Origin: a virus | IMG/VR virus record: IMGVR_UViG_3300045120_000279 | Span: 1-59,289 of that record | DNA length: 59,289 nt | Strand: one strand, 5' to 3' | In this document: in pieces, positions 26,127-33,248 of the stretch | Layout of the letters: each line of letters opens with the position of its first letter | Position numbering within the stretch: the first letter of the stretch is position 1 | Program-made: the position numbers and the translations under genes | Notes under the pieces: generated by a model | What the model was told of the DNA's origin: nothing | Databases searched by the model: none | What the model saw: the letters and a program-made list of their open reading frames with translations, nothing else

Positions 26127-26855
26127 TTAAGGGCGGATGTTTTGGGTGATGAAGTCCACTCCTATTTTCTTACAGCTGGCCTCCCAGTCACCGACCGGCG
26201 GCTGCTGAATGAATCCTTTGTCCTTGGCGATGAACCGGAACAGATTGCGCGTGGCCTTCCGTATCGAGTCGCCTTGGCTGGTATACAGGTCCTTCTGCCA
26301 GATGCTGCGCTGGAACTGCTGCCACACTCGCTGCGCACCATGAATCATGCTGGCGTTGACCTGACTGTCCGAGTTAGTCCCGGGACACAGCTTGCAATCC
26401 TCGTAGAGGTTGCTGAGGGGGAGGCGCCAGCACCTACCCTGCGGATCGAAGGCGGTGAGGAACTGACAGGTCTCCTGGTTCGCATCCCCGAGCACCACTG
26501 ACAAGATGACGCGCATGGTCGTGGGTGGCACCCAGATCATGGGCATGGTGGGTCCTTCCGAGTCGAAGGCAGGATACAATACTTCACCGTCCAACAGGTA
26601 GACGGTCGTGAGGGGAATGCTGTTTAGCGGCATGTTGACCACCCGATTGCCGGGTGCCAGGGTGATGTTGGCCATGCCGGGCAGACCAGCAACGCCGGTG
26701 AGGTGAGCCATGCTGATGGCATTGGTGGCGACCCGGGGCACGTTCTTGCTCATGGCCGTCATGAACTGATCAGTCAGCTCCACGGCGCGCACGACTTGCT
26801 CCACTTGATGCAGGCCGCCTCCTGAGTCGATTGTGTAAAAAGTTTCAGATTTCAT
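26127..26855 (-). CDS. E2-like (ubiquitin-conjugating fold) protein, PRTRC B-like
   Basis: 242 residues. A beta-rich N-terminal half with VPPTTMRVILSVV is followed by LPLSNLYEDCKLCPGTN (about 145-161). That matches the E2 active-site region, in which a P-N-x-Y strand leads to a catalytic Cys followed by a small residue; C157 (or C154) is the candidate. A helical C-terminal third follows. It follows the Ubl gene and precedes E1-like and JAB genes. Assignment rests on the motif and operon context and needs structural comparison. Confidence 0.5.
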   Translation of the reverse strand: MKSETFYTIDSGGGLHQVEQVVRAVELTDQFMTAMSKNVPRVATNAISMAHLTGVAGLPGMANITLAPGNRVVNMPLNSIPLTTVYLLDGEVLYPAFDSEGPTMPMIWVPPTTMRVILSVVLGDANQETCQFLTAFDPQGRCWRLPLSNLYEDCKLCPGTNSDSQVNASMIHGAQRVWQQFQRSIWQKDLYTSQGDSIRKATRNLFRFIAKDKGFIQQPPVGDWEASCKKIGVDFITQNIRP

Positions 26856-26866
26856 TTTTAAGACAA

Positions 26867-26904
26867 TAAAAAGGGGCCGGCCAGGATTGCTCCCAGCCGG
26901 CCCC
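26867..26904 (-). terminator. Rho-independent terminator after the Ubl gene
   Basis: On the minus strand the arms GGGGCCGGC and GCCGGCCCC (nine perfect pairs) enclose a 14-base loop and run straight into TTTTT. It lies 15 bases after the Ubl stop and 12 bases before the E2-like start. It should let most transcripts end after the Ubl and coiled-coil genes, giving Ubl in excess over the enzymes. Confidence 0.8.
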
Positions 26905-26918
26905 GTGTTGACTACCGT

Positions 26919-27182
26919 TTAGCTCTTACGGAAGAGCCCCTTGATGAACTGCACGAACCGTGCAGCCTTCGTGTTGGCCTTGGTCTCGATGAGCACCGTC
27001 ACGCCGTCCGTGAGGACCGACGAGTTGCCCTGCTCCACGCCGTTGACGAGCGCGCGGACATTGTCACCGAAGCCCAGCTGGGCCTTGACCGACGCCGAGC
27101 CCAGCACGGTGCTGACCGTGGGCGGGTTGTCGTAGGTCTTGGTGATTTCTTCGGAACCGTATTTGACTTTGATGATCGTCAT
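26919..27182 (-). CDS. Ubiquitin-like (beta-grasp) protein
   Basis: 87 residues. A predicted beta-grasp order: strands TIIKVKYGS and EITKTYDN, a helix around VSTVLGSASVKAQLG, then NVRALVNGVEQG and GVTVLIETKA. The ALVNG(V)...TDGVTVLIET segment is typical of bacterial Ubl and MoaD-like proteins in E1-associated operons. A 15-residue tail (KAARFVQFIKGLFRKS) follows the fold with no terminal Gly-Gly, so JAB trimming or a different conjugation end would be needed. A strong terminator follows the gene. Confidence 0.65.
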   Translation of the reverse strand: MTIIKVKYGSEEITKTYDNPPTVSTVLGSASVKAQLGFGDNVRALVNGVEQGNSSVLTDGVTVLIETKANTKAARFVQFIKGLFRKS

Positions 27183-27220
27183 ACTTTTATTTGGTTACTG
27201 AGTTTGCGTTTGGTTGTGGT

Positions 27221-27652
27221 TTAGCCCAGGACCTGTTCAGCGGTGACCACGTCGGCCACCAGTGCGCTGACCTCCTCCCGCAGCTTGCTGATGCGTTCAT
27301 TGCAGCCCTTGATGGCGGCGTTGAGCCCGTCGATCTCGCTGAGGTGGCACTTGGACTTTTCTTCCACGTTCTTGGTCGTGGCGTCATTGCGATCCTTGAT
27401 CGCCTTGAGCACCGCAACCTCGAACTGGTTCGGCGTGACCGAGGCCGGGCGGCCGAGCACCTGGTCAGCAGTGAGGATGTCACCGACGATCTTGGCGACC
27501 TTCTCCTGATGCACCCGGATGGCTTCCTGGTAGTCCTTGATCTTGGCCTGCTCAGCCAGGATGTAGGTGATCTTGGCGCTGGCCTTGTCCACCACGACCG
27601 CCTGTTTGTCCTTGTTCAGCTGAGCCAAGGCATTCTGTGTTACTTCGTTCAT
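27221..27652 (-). CDS. Coiled-coil protein with duplicated motif, 143 aa
   Basis: 143 residues from the ATG at 27652, with GGGGGA upstream. The protein is helical with heptads throughout. A short motif is duplicated: VGDILTADQVLG near the middle and VADVVTAEQVLG at the very C-terminus, each closing a 65-residue helical half. It is the first gene of the ubiquitin-like cassette, behind a 150-base structured leader. It may be a target or partner of the Ubl; no family recognised. Confidence 0.6.
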   Translation of the reverse strand: MNEVTQNALAQLNKDKQAVVVDKASAKITYILAEQAKIKDYQEAIRVHQEKVAKIVGDILTADQVLGRPASVTPNQFEVAVLKAIKDRNDATTKNVEEKSKCHLSEIDGLNAAIKGCNERISKLREEVSALVADVVTAEQVLG

Positions 27653-27802
27653 TTTGTTGTTTTCCCCCGGATAACGGCCCGAGAGTCGCCGCGTCCCTGT
27701 CGGATGCTCCTGTTGGAGCGGTTTTAGTTCAGCGCACGGACGCGCGCTGTTCGCCGGCTGTCTGGCCGACTGCTCCCCGCACAGACATGCGGAGAGAAAA
27801 TG
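27653..27802 (-). promoter_or_regulatory. Structured leader of the ubiquitin-like cassette
   Basis: On the minus strand this stretch can form four consecutive hairpins: CTCTCCGCA/TGCGGGGAG, GTCGGCC/CAGCCGGC, CAGCGCGCG/GTGCGCTG and GCTCC/GGAGC. They are followed by GGGGG and the start codon. The 26-bp palindrome stands at its upstream edge. This looks like a 5' untranslated leader with regulatory potential. I do not see a confident -10/-35 pair. Confidence 0.45.
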
Positions 27803-27828
27803 GCCTACCTCGGAATTCCGAGGTAGGC
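27803..27828. repeat. Dispersed palindrome, 26-bp perfect copy
   Basis: Arms GCCTACCTCGG and CCGAGGTAGGC around AATT, intergenic. It lies just upstream of the structured leader of the ubiquitin-like cassette and downstream of the zinc-ribbon gene on the minus strand. RNA from either strand would form a hairpin with an AAUU loop. Confidence 0.95.
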
Positions 27829-27883
27829 AGCCCATGAGGCACCATTTGGGCGGTGGTTGTCAACCATTTTAAGCTCATTGAGC

Positions 27884-28093
27884 TTATTGTGGATCAGGGT
27901 CCTGCCAGGCGTAGACCGTATAGTTGGTTTCGAGTGCCACCTCGAACTTGATGTCCTTTTTGCACGCTGGGCATGCGATCTTTTCCTCCCCCGGCACTGG
28001 ATCGTCCTGCTCCCACTCAACCTTCAGACGGGCATTGCAATGTGGGCAGATTATGTCATGACTATGCTCTGCCTCTACGAGTTCTGGATTCAT
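27884..28093 (-). CDS. Zinc-ribbon protein, 69 aa
   Basis: 69 residues from the ATG at 28093, with AAGGAAAA upstream and an ATGA overlap with the previous gene. Two CxxC pairs (IICPHCNARLKV and KIACPACKKDIKF) separated by about 20 residues make a zinc ribbon. Small phage zinc ribbons often bind nucleic acid or RNA polymerase. It ends about 55 bases before the palindrome at 27803. Confidence 0.65.
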   Translation of the reverse strand: MNPELVEAEHSHDIICPHCNARLKVEWEQDDPVPGEEKIACPACKKDIKFEVALETNYTVYAWQDPDPQ

Positions 28094-28272
28094 TTTTCCT
28101 TTCTGGGCAGCAGTTTGAACTGCCACTTGAGCTTCTGGTAGGGCTTGCCGAGCGTGGTGAGCCCGTCAGCCCGGCGCTTGTCCCGGCGCTTTTGCTGCAT
28201 GAACAGCCGACGCTCATGCCGTGCTTTCTCAATGGCCTCCCACGCAGCGAGGCGGGCTTTGACGGAGTTCAC
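28090..28272 (-). CDS. Small basic helical protein, 60 aa
   Basis: 60 residues, very rich in Lys/Arg (RHERRLFMQQKRRDKRRAD; LLPRKEK). One amphipathic helix at the N-terminus. Overlaps both neighbours by four bases. Likely nucleic-acid binding; no family recognised. Confidence 0.6.
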   Translation of the reverse strand: MNSVKARLAAWEAIEKARHERRLFMQQKRRDKRRADGLTTLGKPYQKLKWQFKLLPRKEK

Positions 28273-28565
28273 TTCTCAAACCCCCTGACTGGCATTTTGA
28301 GTTTGATGATGCGCAGCTTGAGCAGCCTCCGAATAGTCTCTGCGTCGGTGGTCAACTCTGCCATGTGCTGATGCGCCAGGTAGCTGGTGCCGTTGCGGTA
28401 GTCCGCGCGCTTGATGCGGGCCTTGTTTAGACGGTAGGTAACCTGACACGGACTCAGACCGGTTTCCCGGACAATGAGCTTCGTGGAGAAGCCCATGCCG
28501 GCGAGCATGGCACAGCGCAGCTCGTCACTGCGGGTCCAGGTGACCCGGATGGGTTTAGTGTTCAC
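28269..28565 (-). CDS. Helix-turn-helix protein, 98 aa
   Basis: 98 residues. A helix-turn-helix is visible at about 20-45 (AGMGFSTKLIVRETGLSPCQ then VTYRLNKARI), followed by a basic helical tail. Tight ATGA coupling to flanking genes. Likely a small transcriptional regulator or DNA-binding protein for the early region. Confidence 0.6.
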   Translation of the reverse strand: MNTKPIRVTWTRSDELRCAMLAGMGFSTKLIVRETGLSPCQVTYRLNKARIKRADYRNGTSYLAHQHMAELTTDAETIRRLLKLRIIKLKMPVRGFEK

Positions 28566-28972
28566 TGTCCCCTCCCCATTTTGATGGCTTCGTTGATGAT
28601 GTTCAGGTTGCAGCCGCAGCTTGGGCAGAACCTGGCGTGATGGGTGTCTGCGGAGTGCGTCAACGCCTTGGCCCGCCGCTGGTAAACCCGCTTGGGTTTC
28701 GGGTTGAGCCCGATGTTGTCCCAGAGCGGTGGTTTGATGTGGCGCTCCTTGAGGTCACGCTCCAACTGATCCAGTCCGGCCTGGTTGATTTTGGGAGCCT
28801 TGGCCTTCTCCCGTTGCTGCACCCATTTGCTGGGTTTGTAGTGCTCGGGGTGGTTGGCCTTCATGTGGTTGGCCAGGCAGGCATTGAGCCGGCCAGCACC
28901 GAGGTTGTCGCCGGCTTTGTAGTGCACGGTAAACTTCTTGTCACAGTGCAGGCAGGTAGCGGTTGATTTCAC
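28562..28972 (-). CDS. Zinc-finger protein, 136 aa
   Basis: 136 residues with a zinc motif at each end: TCLHCDKKFTV with a downstream H-x4-H-like pair (ANHMKANHPEH) at the N-terminus, and FCPSCGCNLNIINEAIK at the C-terminus. The middle is basic and helical. Fits a nucleic-acid-binding protein; target unknown. Confidence 0.6.
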   Translation of the reverse strand: MKSTATCLHCDKKFTVHYKAGDNLGAGRLNACLANHMKANHPEHYKPSKWVQQREKAKAPKINQAGLDQLERDLKERHIKPPLWDNIGLNPKPKRVYQRRAKALTHSADTHHARFCPSCGCNLNIINEAIKMGRGQ

Positions 28973-29154
28973 TGAGCCACCTGCACTTTCGCGTCGATCT
29001 CAATGACAATGTTGCTCGGACTGAGCACAATGCCATTGTGATCCGGCTTGATGGGTATGACGACCCGCCGACGGTTGGGGCTGGGCTTATCCAGACCCTT
29101 ATCCCTGCGCCAGCGTGCCACATTTGCGGCGACTTGTTTGGGGGTGAGGCTCAT
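28969..29154 (-). CDS. Hypothetical protein, 61 aa
   Basis: 61 residues: a basic helical N-terminus (PKQVAANVARWRRDKGL) followed by two beta-like stretches (RRVVIPIKPDHNGIVL; NIVIEIDAKVQVAQ). Overlaps both neighbours by four bases. Unknown. Confidence 0.55.
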   Translation of the reverse strand: MSLTPKQVAANVARWRRDKGLDKPSPNRRRVVIPIKPDHNGIVLSPSNIVIEIDAKVQVAQ

Positions 29155-29330
29155 TGTGCCCCTCCCTTCACTGCGTAGGTCACAGCGAGCTTGTGGCCCC
29201 TGCCGAAGCTGGCCGCCACAATCTGGACCTGTCCGGCCGGTCGGGGCACGAACTCGTTAATGTTGATCCAATACCGAGTGATCCGGCCACCGAAGGCAGC
29301 CAGCGGATTGGTTTTTGCTTTTCTAGGCAT
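29151..29330 (-). CDS. Hypothetical basic protein, 59 aa
   Basis: 59 residues from the ATG at 29330 (MPRKAKTNPLAAFGG). An upstream in-frame extension would run through the hairpin at 29368-29399, so the shorter start is preferred. Beta-like C-terminus (GQVQIVAASFGRGHKLAVTY). Unknown. Confidence 0.5.
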   Translation of the reverse strand: MPRKAKTNPLAAFGGRITRYWININEFVPRPAGQVQIVAASFGRGHKLAVTYAVKGGAQ

Positions 29331-29367
29331 TTTGTTGTTGTTGTTTTCGATGACCACCATGGCCAGC

Positions 29368-29399
29368 GAACTCAACCCCAGTTGCCTGGGGTTGAGTTC
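29368..29399. terminator. 13-bp perfect hairpin
   Basis: Arms GAACTCAACCCCA and TGGGGTTGAGTTC with a 6-base loop, five bases beyond the stop of the 195-aa gene on the minus strand. No U-tract follows on either strand, so it may be an mRNA-stabilising or Rho-type end rather than an intrinsic terminator. A smaller hairpin (CAAGGAC/GTCCTTG) overlaps the stop codon. Confidence 0.6.
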
Positions 29400-29404
29400 A
29401 TTGG

Positions 29405-29992
29405 TCAAGGACTGTCCTTGAGTGTGTATTGGTAGTGGCCTTCCACGAGTTCCGTGGTAATGACATGACCGTATCTACGCAAGTTGCGGCAGATGGCATT
29501 CATTTTGACCGTTGGATTGTCCGACTCCCGAATGGCCGCTCGCAATTCCGAGGTCTTGACAGCCTTCCCCTTGTGCTCAACCAGGACTTTGAGCACGAGA
29601 GCATTGATGGGATTTAGTTTCAGTTTCTCTCTCACCAGATTCGCCACCTTTTTAATGCTCCAATCACTGCGCCCGCGTATGATTTTTTTCAGGCGTCCTT
29701 GGGAGGTGTGAGTCCACACCCAGGCATTCAGGCCATCGACCGCCCCTCGGCGGATCAGTGTGGCAGTGTCCAGGTCTGGAATGTCCTCCACCGATTTCTC
29801 GCGTTTCTTGGCGTCGTTTTCCCGGCGGATGATGTTGATGGAGGCCAGCAGTTCGGGCCTTACTTTTTGGTAAAGCAGCTCCAGCAATTCCTCACGGGTG
29901 TATTCGTCTCGCTGCTCGAAGGCGGCCAGCAGGACCTGACTAACTACCGAAGATGACTCGCATCTTTTCCGTGATCCGCTTGAAACGATCAT
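29405..29992 (-). CDS. Winged-helix-like protein coupled to ParB-like gene, 195 aa
   Basis: 195 residues; the only in-frame ATG, at 29992, overlaps the ParB-like gene by 53 bases. N-terminal two thirds helical and charged. The C-terminal 75 residues look like a winged helix (NALVLKVLVEHKGKAVKTSE ... MNAICRNLRRYGHVITTE ... YQYTL). Coupling to a ParB-like gene suggests a DNA-binding partner in segregation, replication or regulation. Confidence 0.55.
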   Translation of the reverse strand: MIVSSGSRKRCESSSVVSQVLLAAFEQRDEYTREELLELLYQKVRPELLASINIIRRENDAKKREKSVEDIPDLDTATLIRRGAVDGLNAWVWTHTSQGRLKKIIRGRSDWSIKKVANLVREKLKLNPINALVLKVLVEHKGKAVKTSELRAAIRESDNPTVKMNAICRNLRRYGHVITTELVEGHYQYTLKDSP

Positions 29993-30893
29993 AGATTTCC
30001 TTTTTATCCGATGGTTCAGTGATCTGCATCTGTTTGGCAGAGCTGCGCCCGGTCAGCAACCGCTCCAGGCCCGTAATGTATTGCAGCAGGTTCCTGCGCA
30101 CCGGACGCACCACCGTTCCTTTTTGTGGCCGGTCCTCAACCTTGAGCGAGTGCTCGTAGGCGGCCAGCACGGCAATCTGTGCGGACTCCGTGGTGGAGTT
30201 GCGAACTTCCCGCAGTATTTCCACCACCGTGTCGCCATTGGTGTTGTGCTGGGCGAATACGGACCCCGCCGCGCGCATGACGTTCTCGTTCTTCAACCCG
30301 GCCAGGGCAGCCAGGATGCCCTTGGGCATCTTGGTCACATTGACCCGAGCCTCGGTCATGAGCTTGCGAGCGTGGGCAATGGCCATCTGCCGGGACAGTG
30401 TGCCCTTTGGTAGTGAGAACATGGCCTCGGCCGCTTCACGGCCGACCGAATAGGCGCGCATGGCATAGAGCGCGTGTTCGACCAGCTCGTCCTTCTTGAT
30501 GCCCTTGCCGTGCTGGTTGTTCAACATGCGTGGCAACAGGTCACTGACCATCTCGTCCTCGATCTGCACCTGGTAAACCCTGATCTTCTCTTGTTGATCA
30601 ATGATTTCAGCATAGCCGGCCAGCCGGTGATTGCCGCTGATGGGCACCAGTCGCCACTTGCCATCTCTTTTCTGGCGGTTGAGCACGACCATGGGGAATG
30701 TGTCACCCCGCTCCATCGCCAGCGCGTAGTTCATGACTGTTTCCTGATCCAGCGCCTGCGAAATGCGGGCGTGGTTTTTAAGACCGGACTCCCGGTCAAT
30801 GTCGCCAAAGGGCACCTCGATCACGTCGAAGTCGATCTTTTGGCGGTGCAGTATGGCCTCAACCACACTGTCTCTATTGGTTATTACTTTCAT
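29940..30893 (-). CDS. ParB-like partition/nuclease domain protein
   Basis: 317 residues from the ATG at 30893. The longer open frame runs through a palindrome and hairpin, so the inner start is preferred. Contains the ParB-N core (IEVPFGDIDRESGLKNH; PMVVLNRQKRDGKW; VPISGNHRLAGYAEII) with the GxxR motif of CTP-binding ParB proteins. A helix-turn-helix-like region follows (REAAEAMFSLPKGTLSRQMA), and the C-terminus is basic and helical. A Walker ParA partner is not found. It may bind the dispersed palindrome; that is my inference. Confidence 0.7.
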   Translation of the reverse strand: MKVITNRDSVVEAILHRQKIDFDVIEVPFGDIDRESGLKNHARISQALDQETVMNYALAMERGDTFPMVVLNRQKRDGKWRLVPISGNHRLAGYAEIIDQQEKIRVYQVQIEDEMVSDLLPRMLNNQHGKGIKKDELVEHALYAMRAYSVGREAAEAMFSLPKGTLSRQMAIAHARKLMTEARVNVTKMPKGILAALAGLKNENVMRAAGSVFAQHNTNGDTVVEILREVRNSTTESAQIAVLAAYEHSLKVEDRPQKGTVVRPVRRNLLQYITGLERLLTGRSSAKQMQITEPSDKKEIYDRFKRITEKMRVIFGS

Positions 30894-30915
30894 TTTGGGT
30901 CTTTCTTGGGTTACT

Positions 30916-30936
30916 CCCCGGTCTTCATGACCGGGG
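30916..30936. promoter_or_regulatory. Hairpin upstream of ParB-like gene
   Basis: Arms CCCCGGTC and GACCGGGG with a 5-base loop, between the ParB-like start and the 22-bp palindrome at 30947. Together they make a double stem-loop leader. Confidence 0.55.
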
Positions 30937-30946
30937 AAATTAAGTT

Positions 30947-30968
30947 CTACCTCGGAATTCCGAGGTAG
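30947..30968. repeat. Dispersed palindrome, 22-bp copy upstream of ParB-like gene
   Basis: Arms CTACCTCGG and CCGAGGTAG around AATT, 54 bases upstream of the ParB-like start codon and 12 bases after the stop of the 81-aa gene. Placement between genes on the minus strand suits an operator or an RNA hairpin. Confidence 0.95.
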
Positions 30969-30979
30969 GATTTGGGAGG

Positions 30980-31225
30980 TCACGTTCGCCGGTCGGCGGC
31001 TTCAATGATTTTGTTGATCTCGGCAGCGGTCAGTCGTCTGGTGCAGTCGTGATCCTTGTTGGTGAGACAGATGATACTCGGTCCAGCGCCACTGTTTTCT
31101 TCCAGTGGTCCGACCCTTCCTGTGTCCGGGTTGATGCGGCAGTATTCCGGGTTGCCGTCGTATTGCACGATCAGGTTGTCGGAGCAGATGGCGCACGTGA
31201 ACTTCGGCTTGGGCTTGTTGTGCAT
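30980..31225 (-). CDS. Cys-containing small protein, 81 aa
   Basis: 81 residues with TCAICSDNLIVQY near the N-terminus, and Cys at EYCRIN, IICLTN and DCTRR, enough for one zinc site. The C-terminal helix is RLTAAEINKIIEAADRR. Unknown small phage zinc protein. Confidence 0.55.
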   Translation of the reverse strand: MHNKPKPKFTCAICSDNLIVQYDGNPEYCRINPDTGRVGPLEENSGAGPSIICLTNKDHDCTRRLTAAEINKIIEAADRRT

Positions 31226-31226
31226 T

Positions 31227-31424
31227 TTATTCCTTTTGTTTGTGTTTGGTCATTGAACGGATTCTTTTGCGCAGCCCCTCCAGCTCCATGGCCTCCTTGC
31301 GGCTCACTGGGCATCTGTGCTGGTGGGCCACGGTGAACTGGCGGTTGGCGCGCTCGGCCAGTGCGAGGCACAGGTGGTTCAGCTCATGTTGCGTGAAGAA
31401 CTCATGGAGGTGCTGGCGGGTCAT
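31227..31424 (-). CDS. Hypothetical protein, 65 aa
   Basis: 65 residues from the ATG at 31424, ATGA-coupled to the previous gene. Helical (LNHLCLALAERANRQFTVAH; MELEGLRKRIRSMTKHKQKE). Unknown. Confidence 0.55.
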   Translation of the reverse strand: MTRQHLHEFFTQHELNHLCLALAERANRQFTVAHQHRCPVSRKEAMELEGLRKRIRSMTKHKQKE

Positions 31425-31930
31425 TTGGTCTCCTTGGGCACTGCCTTTCCGCACCACGGGCAGTAGTTGATGGGTGGGAACTCAGAGCCCATCAGGTATC
31501 CAATCAGTTCCGAGTGATAGATCAGACGGCCATAGCCTTCGCCGTCCGTGCCGCGCTCCTGTGCCTTTTTGAACTCAGCGCAGTTGCAGCGGTCAACGAC
31601 CTCCACTTCCTGGTCCTTGGGCAGCAAGGAGCGCAGGAACTCCAGCTGCTTGAGCGCGGCAGCTTTGAACTCCGGGCTGTCGAGGCCGTATTCAGACTCA
31701 GCCGTGTAGGCGTCATCGTAGGGTGTGCCTTTGCAGCCAGTTTCTCCGGTGCACTCATGGACCGGACAGCCAATGCAGAGCTTGTGGCCGCGTGTTGTGT
31801 CGTTGTTGAACAGGCTGCACAGGTCGCACCAGTTGCGACCGACCTGCTCATTTGGTTCGAGCTTACCACTGGCGAGTCGATCCCAGTGGGCGATGGATTT
31901 GCACAGGGCTACTAATGTTTCAACTTTCAT
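31421..31930 (-). CDS. Cys-rich zinc protein, 169 aa
   Basis: 169 residues from the ATG at 31930. Three cysteine clusters: NWCDLCSLFNN with KLCIGCPVHEC, a central DRCNCAEF, and a C-terminal YCPWCGKAVP, giving at least two zinc sites. The C-terminal Zn-ribbon matches small phage proteins of unknown function. Coupled to neighbours by four-base overlaps. Confidence 0.6.
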   Translation of the reverse strand: MKVETLVALCKSIAHWDRLASGKLEPNEQVGRNWCDLCSLFNNDTTRGHKLCIGCPVHECTGETGCKGTPYDDAYTAESEYGLDSPEFKAAALKQLEFLRSLLPKDQEVEVVDRCNCAEFKKAQERGTDGEGYGRLIYHSELIGYLMGSEFPPINYCPWCGKAVPKETK

Positions 31931-32204
31931 TGGGTTTGATGGGTTTTTTGTAGTTGGGATGGTCGGCTGACACCTTGGCGTGGAAGGCCAGCGCATGGTC
32001 CAGCAGGTGGTTGGCGCAGTCCACGGGTGTGGCTTCTTGCTTACCGTCGAGCACTGAGATCGTGTGGTGGATGGCGCAGGCCACGCCGATCATGGTGTCG
32101 GTGGCGCTGCTGGGCAGGATGTAATACTTCTGCATGAGCAGCATCACGTCCACGACCAGCGCGTTGAAGTCTTCAACCGGCAGGCTGTAGATTTTATCTT
32201 TCAT
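31920..32204 (-). CDS. Hypothetical helical protein, 94 aa
   Basis: 94 residues from the ATG at 32204. A mostly helical body (FNALVVDVMLLMQKYYILPS; LLDHALAFHAKVSADH) and a Lys/Pro-rich end. Overlaps the next gene start by 11 bases. Unknown. Confidence 0.55.
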   Translation of the reverse strand: MKDKIYSLPVEDFNALVVDVMLLMQKYYILPSSATDTMIGVACAIHHTISVLDGKQEATPVDCANHLLDHALAFHAKVSADHPNYKKPIKPNES

Positions 32205-32482
32205 TTGCCCTCCTCTGGTTGTTTGAATCGCTTGACGAACTGGTTGCCCAGCTCCGAGTCCACGGGGCACTGTATCTTGCTGGCGTGTTCGTGATTCAGG
32301 GAGCAGATCATGTCCACACCGCCGGCCACGATGTTGAAGATGAGTCGAATGTTCCGCTGCGAGTCCTCACTGAACTGATCAATGGTGGCCGCAATGTTGT
32401 TGTCGATTACGATCTCCATGCCGGTGCCGTGCTCCGGGTGGCTGGCGGGCAGCATCATGATCTCGATTTTGAGTGGTTTCAT
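32201..32482 (-). CDS. Hypothetical protein, 93 aa
   Basis: 93 residues from the ATG at 32482. Alternating strands and helices (LKIEIMMLPASHPEH; GMEIVIDNNIAATIDQF; NIRLIFNIVAGGVDMIC). ATGA coupling on both sides. Unknown. Confidence 0.55.
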   Translation of the reverse strand: MKPLKIEIMMLPASHPEHGTGMEIVIDNNIAATIDQFSEDSQRNIRLIFNIVAGGVDMICSLNHEHASKIQCPVDSELGNQFVKRFKQPEEGK

Positions 32483-32808
32483 ACGATTGGTTGCAGTTGC
32501 AGGACGTTGACGGTTCGGGCTTCGATTTTGTGGAGGGTTGCCAAAGCATCGCTCCACAGGTGGTTACCAACCTGATCAGCGAAGTCGATGCCCAGTTCGT
32601 ATAGCTCGTAATCCTTGGGCCGGCCGTTCATGTATCGAGGCACAGCCTTGCAGAGCTGGCCACAGGCACAGGTCGGCCAGTCGGAAGCCATCAGAACCAG
32701 TGCTTTGTGACAGTCAGCGGCTGCCTCTGGTTCTTTCTGGCATTGCTCAAGGGCAGCCATCCAGTCGAACCGATCATCGGGCAGCATCATCATTTGGTGA
32801 ATGGTCAT
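32479..32808 (-). CDS. Hypothetical protein, 109 aa
   Basis: 109 residues, helical, with a TCACGQLCK cysteine cluster in the middle that might bind one metal with help from nearby residues. Overlaps both neighbours by four bases. Unknown. Confidence 0.55.
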   Translation of the reverse strand: MTIHQMMMLPDDRFDWMAALEQCQKEPEAAADCHKALVLMASDWPTCACGQLCKAVPRYMNGRPKDYELYELGIDFADQVGNHLWSDALATLHKIEARTVNVLQLQPIV

Positions 32809-33158
32809 GACACATCCTTTCCATCAGCGATCCCGGTCACGAATACCCGCAGCGGTGCGGTGGCGAAGTAGCCGAGCCCACGCTCCTTGGTGACCGTCTT
32901 AATCAGCCGAATGTTGCCCAGCTGATTTGGGTGATTGCCCTTGGGAATGGACGTGAAGAGCCTGCTTAAGGCGAGGTGGGCAATGCGCTCCTCGTAGGAT
33001 TGCAGCCGGTTGGGCTGGTGCTCGTCGGTGGGCACGGTGGCATACTTGCGATTGTAGTCGCACTTGGGGCAGTCCGGGTAGGCGTCTTTGGAGTAGGTGT
33101 GGCCGCACTTGGGGCAATCCACGATTGCGGTCAACACTGGTTCGTTTTTGTTGCTCAT
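32805..33158 (-). CDS. Zinc-ribbon protein, 117 aa
   Basis: 117 residues from the ATG at 33158. N-terminal zinc ribbon with VDCPKCGHTYS and PDCPKCDYNRKYA, then a helical middle (SYEERIAHLALSRLFTSIP) and a basic C-terminus. First gene after a leader containing a hairpin and a GCTGCAATGCAGC element. Confidence 0.6.
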   Translation of the reverse strand: MSNKNEPVLTAIVDCPKCGHTYSKDAYPDCPKCDYNRKYATVPTDEHQPNRLQSYEERIAHLALSRLFTSIPKGNHPNQLGNIRLIKTVTKERGLGYFATAPLRVFVTGIADGKDVS

Positions 33159-33198
33159 TTTGTTTGTTATTTGATGTTTCCTGCCCTTTGTGGGCAAG

Positions 33199-33237
33199 GC
33201 TGCAATGCAGCTGTCAGCCATCGGTGAGGATGGCTGA
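33199..33237 (-). promoter_or_regulatory. Leader with GCTGCAATGCAGC element and hairpin (copy 1)
   Basis: The 13-base inverted repeat GCTGCAATGCAGC at 33199-33211 lies next to a hairpin with arms TCAGCCATC and GATGGCTGA (33214-33237). On the minus strand the order is gene stop, hairpin, element, start codon at 33158. The same arrangement recurs at 33503-33548. Confidence 0.6.
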
Positions 33238-33248
33238 GGGCTGGACTG

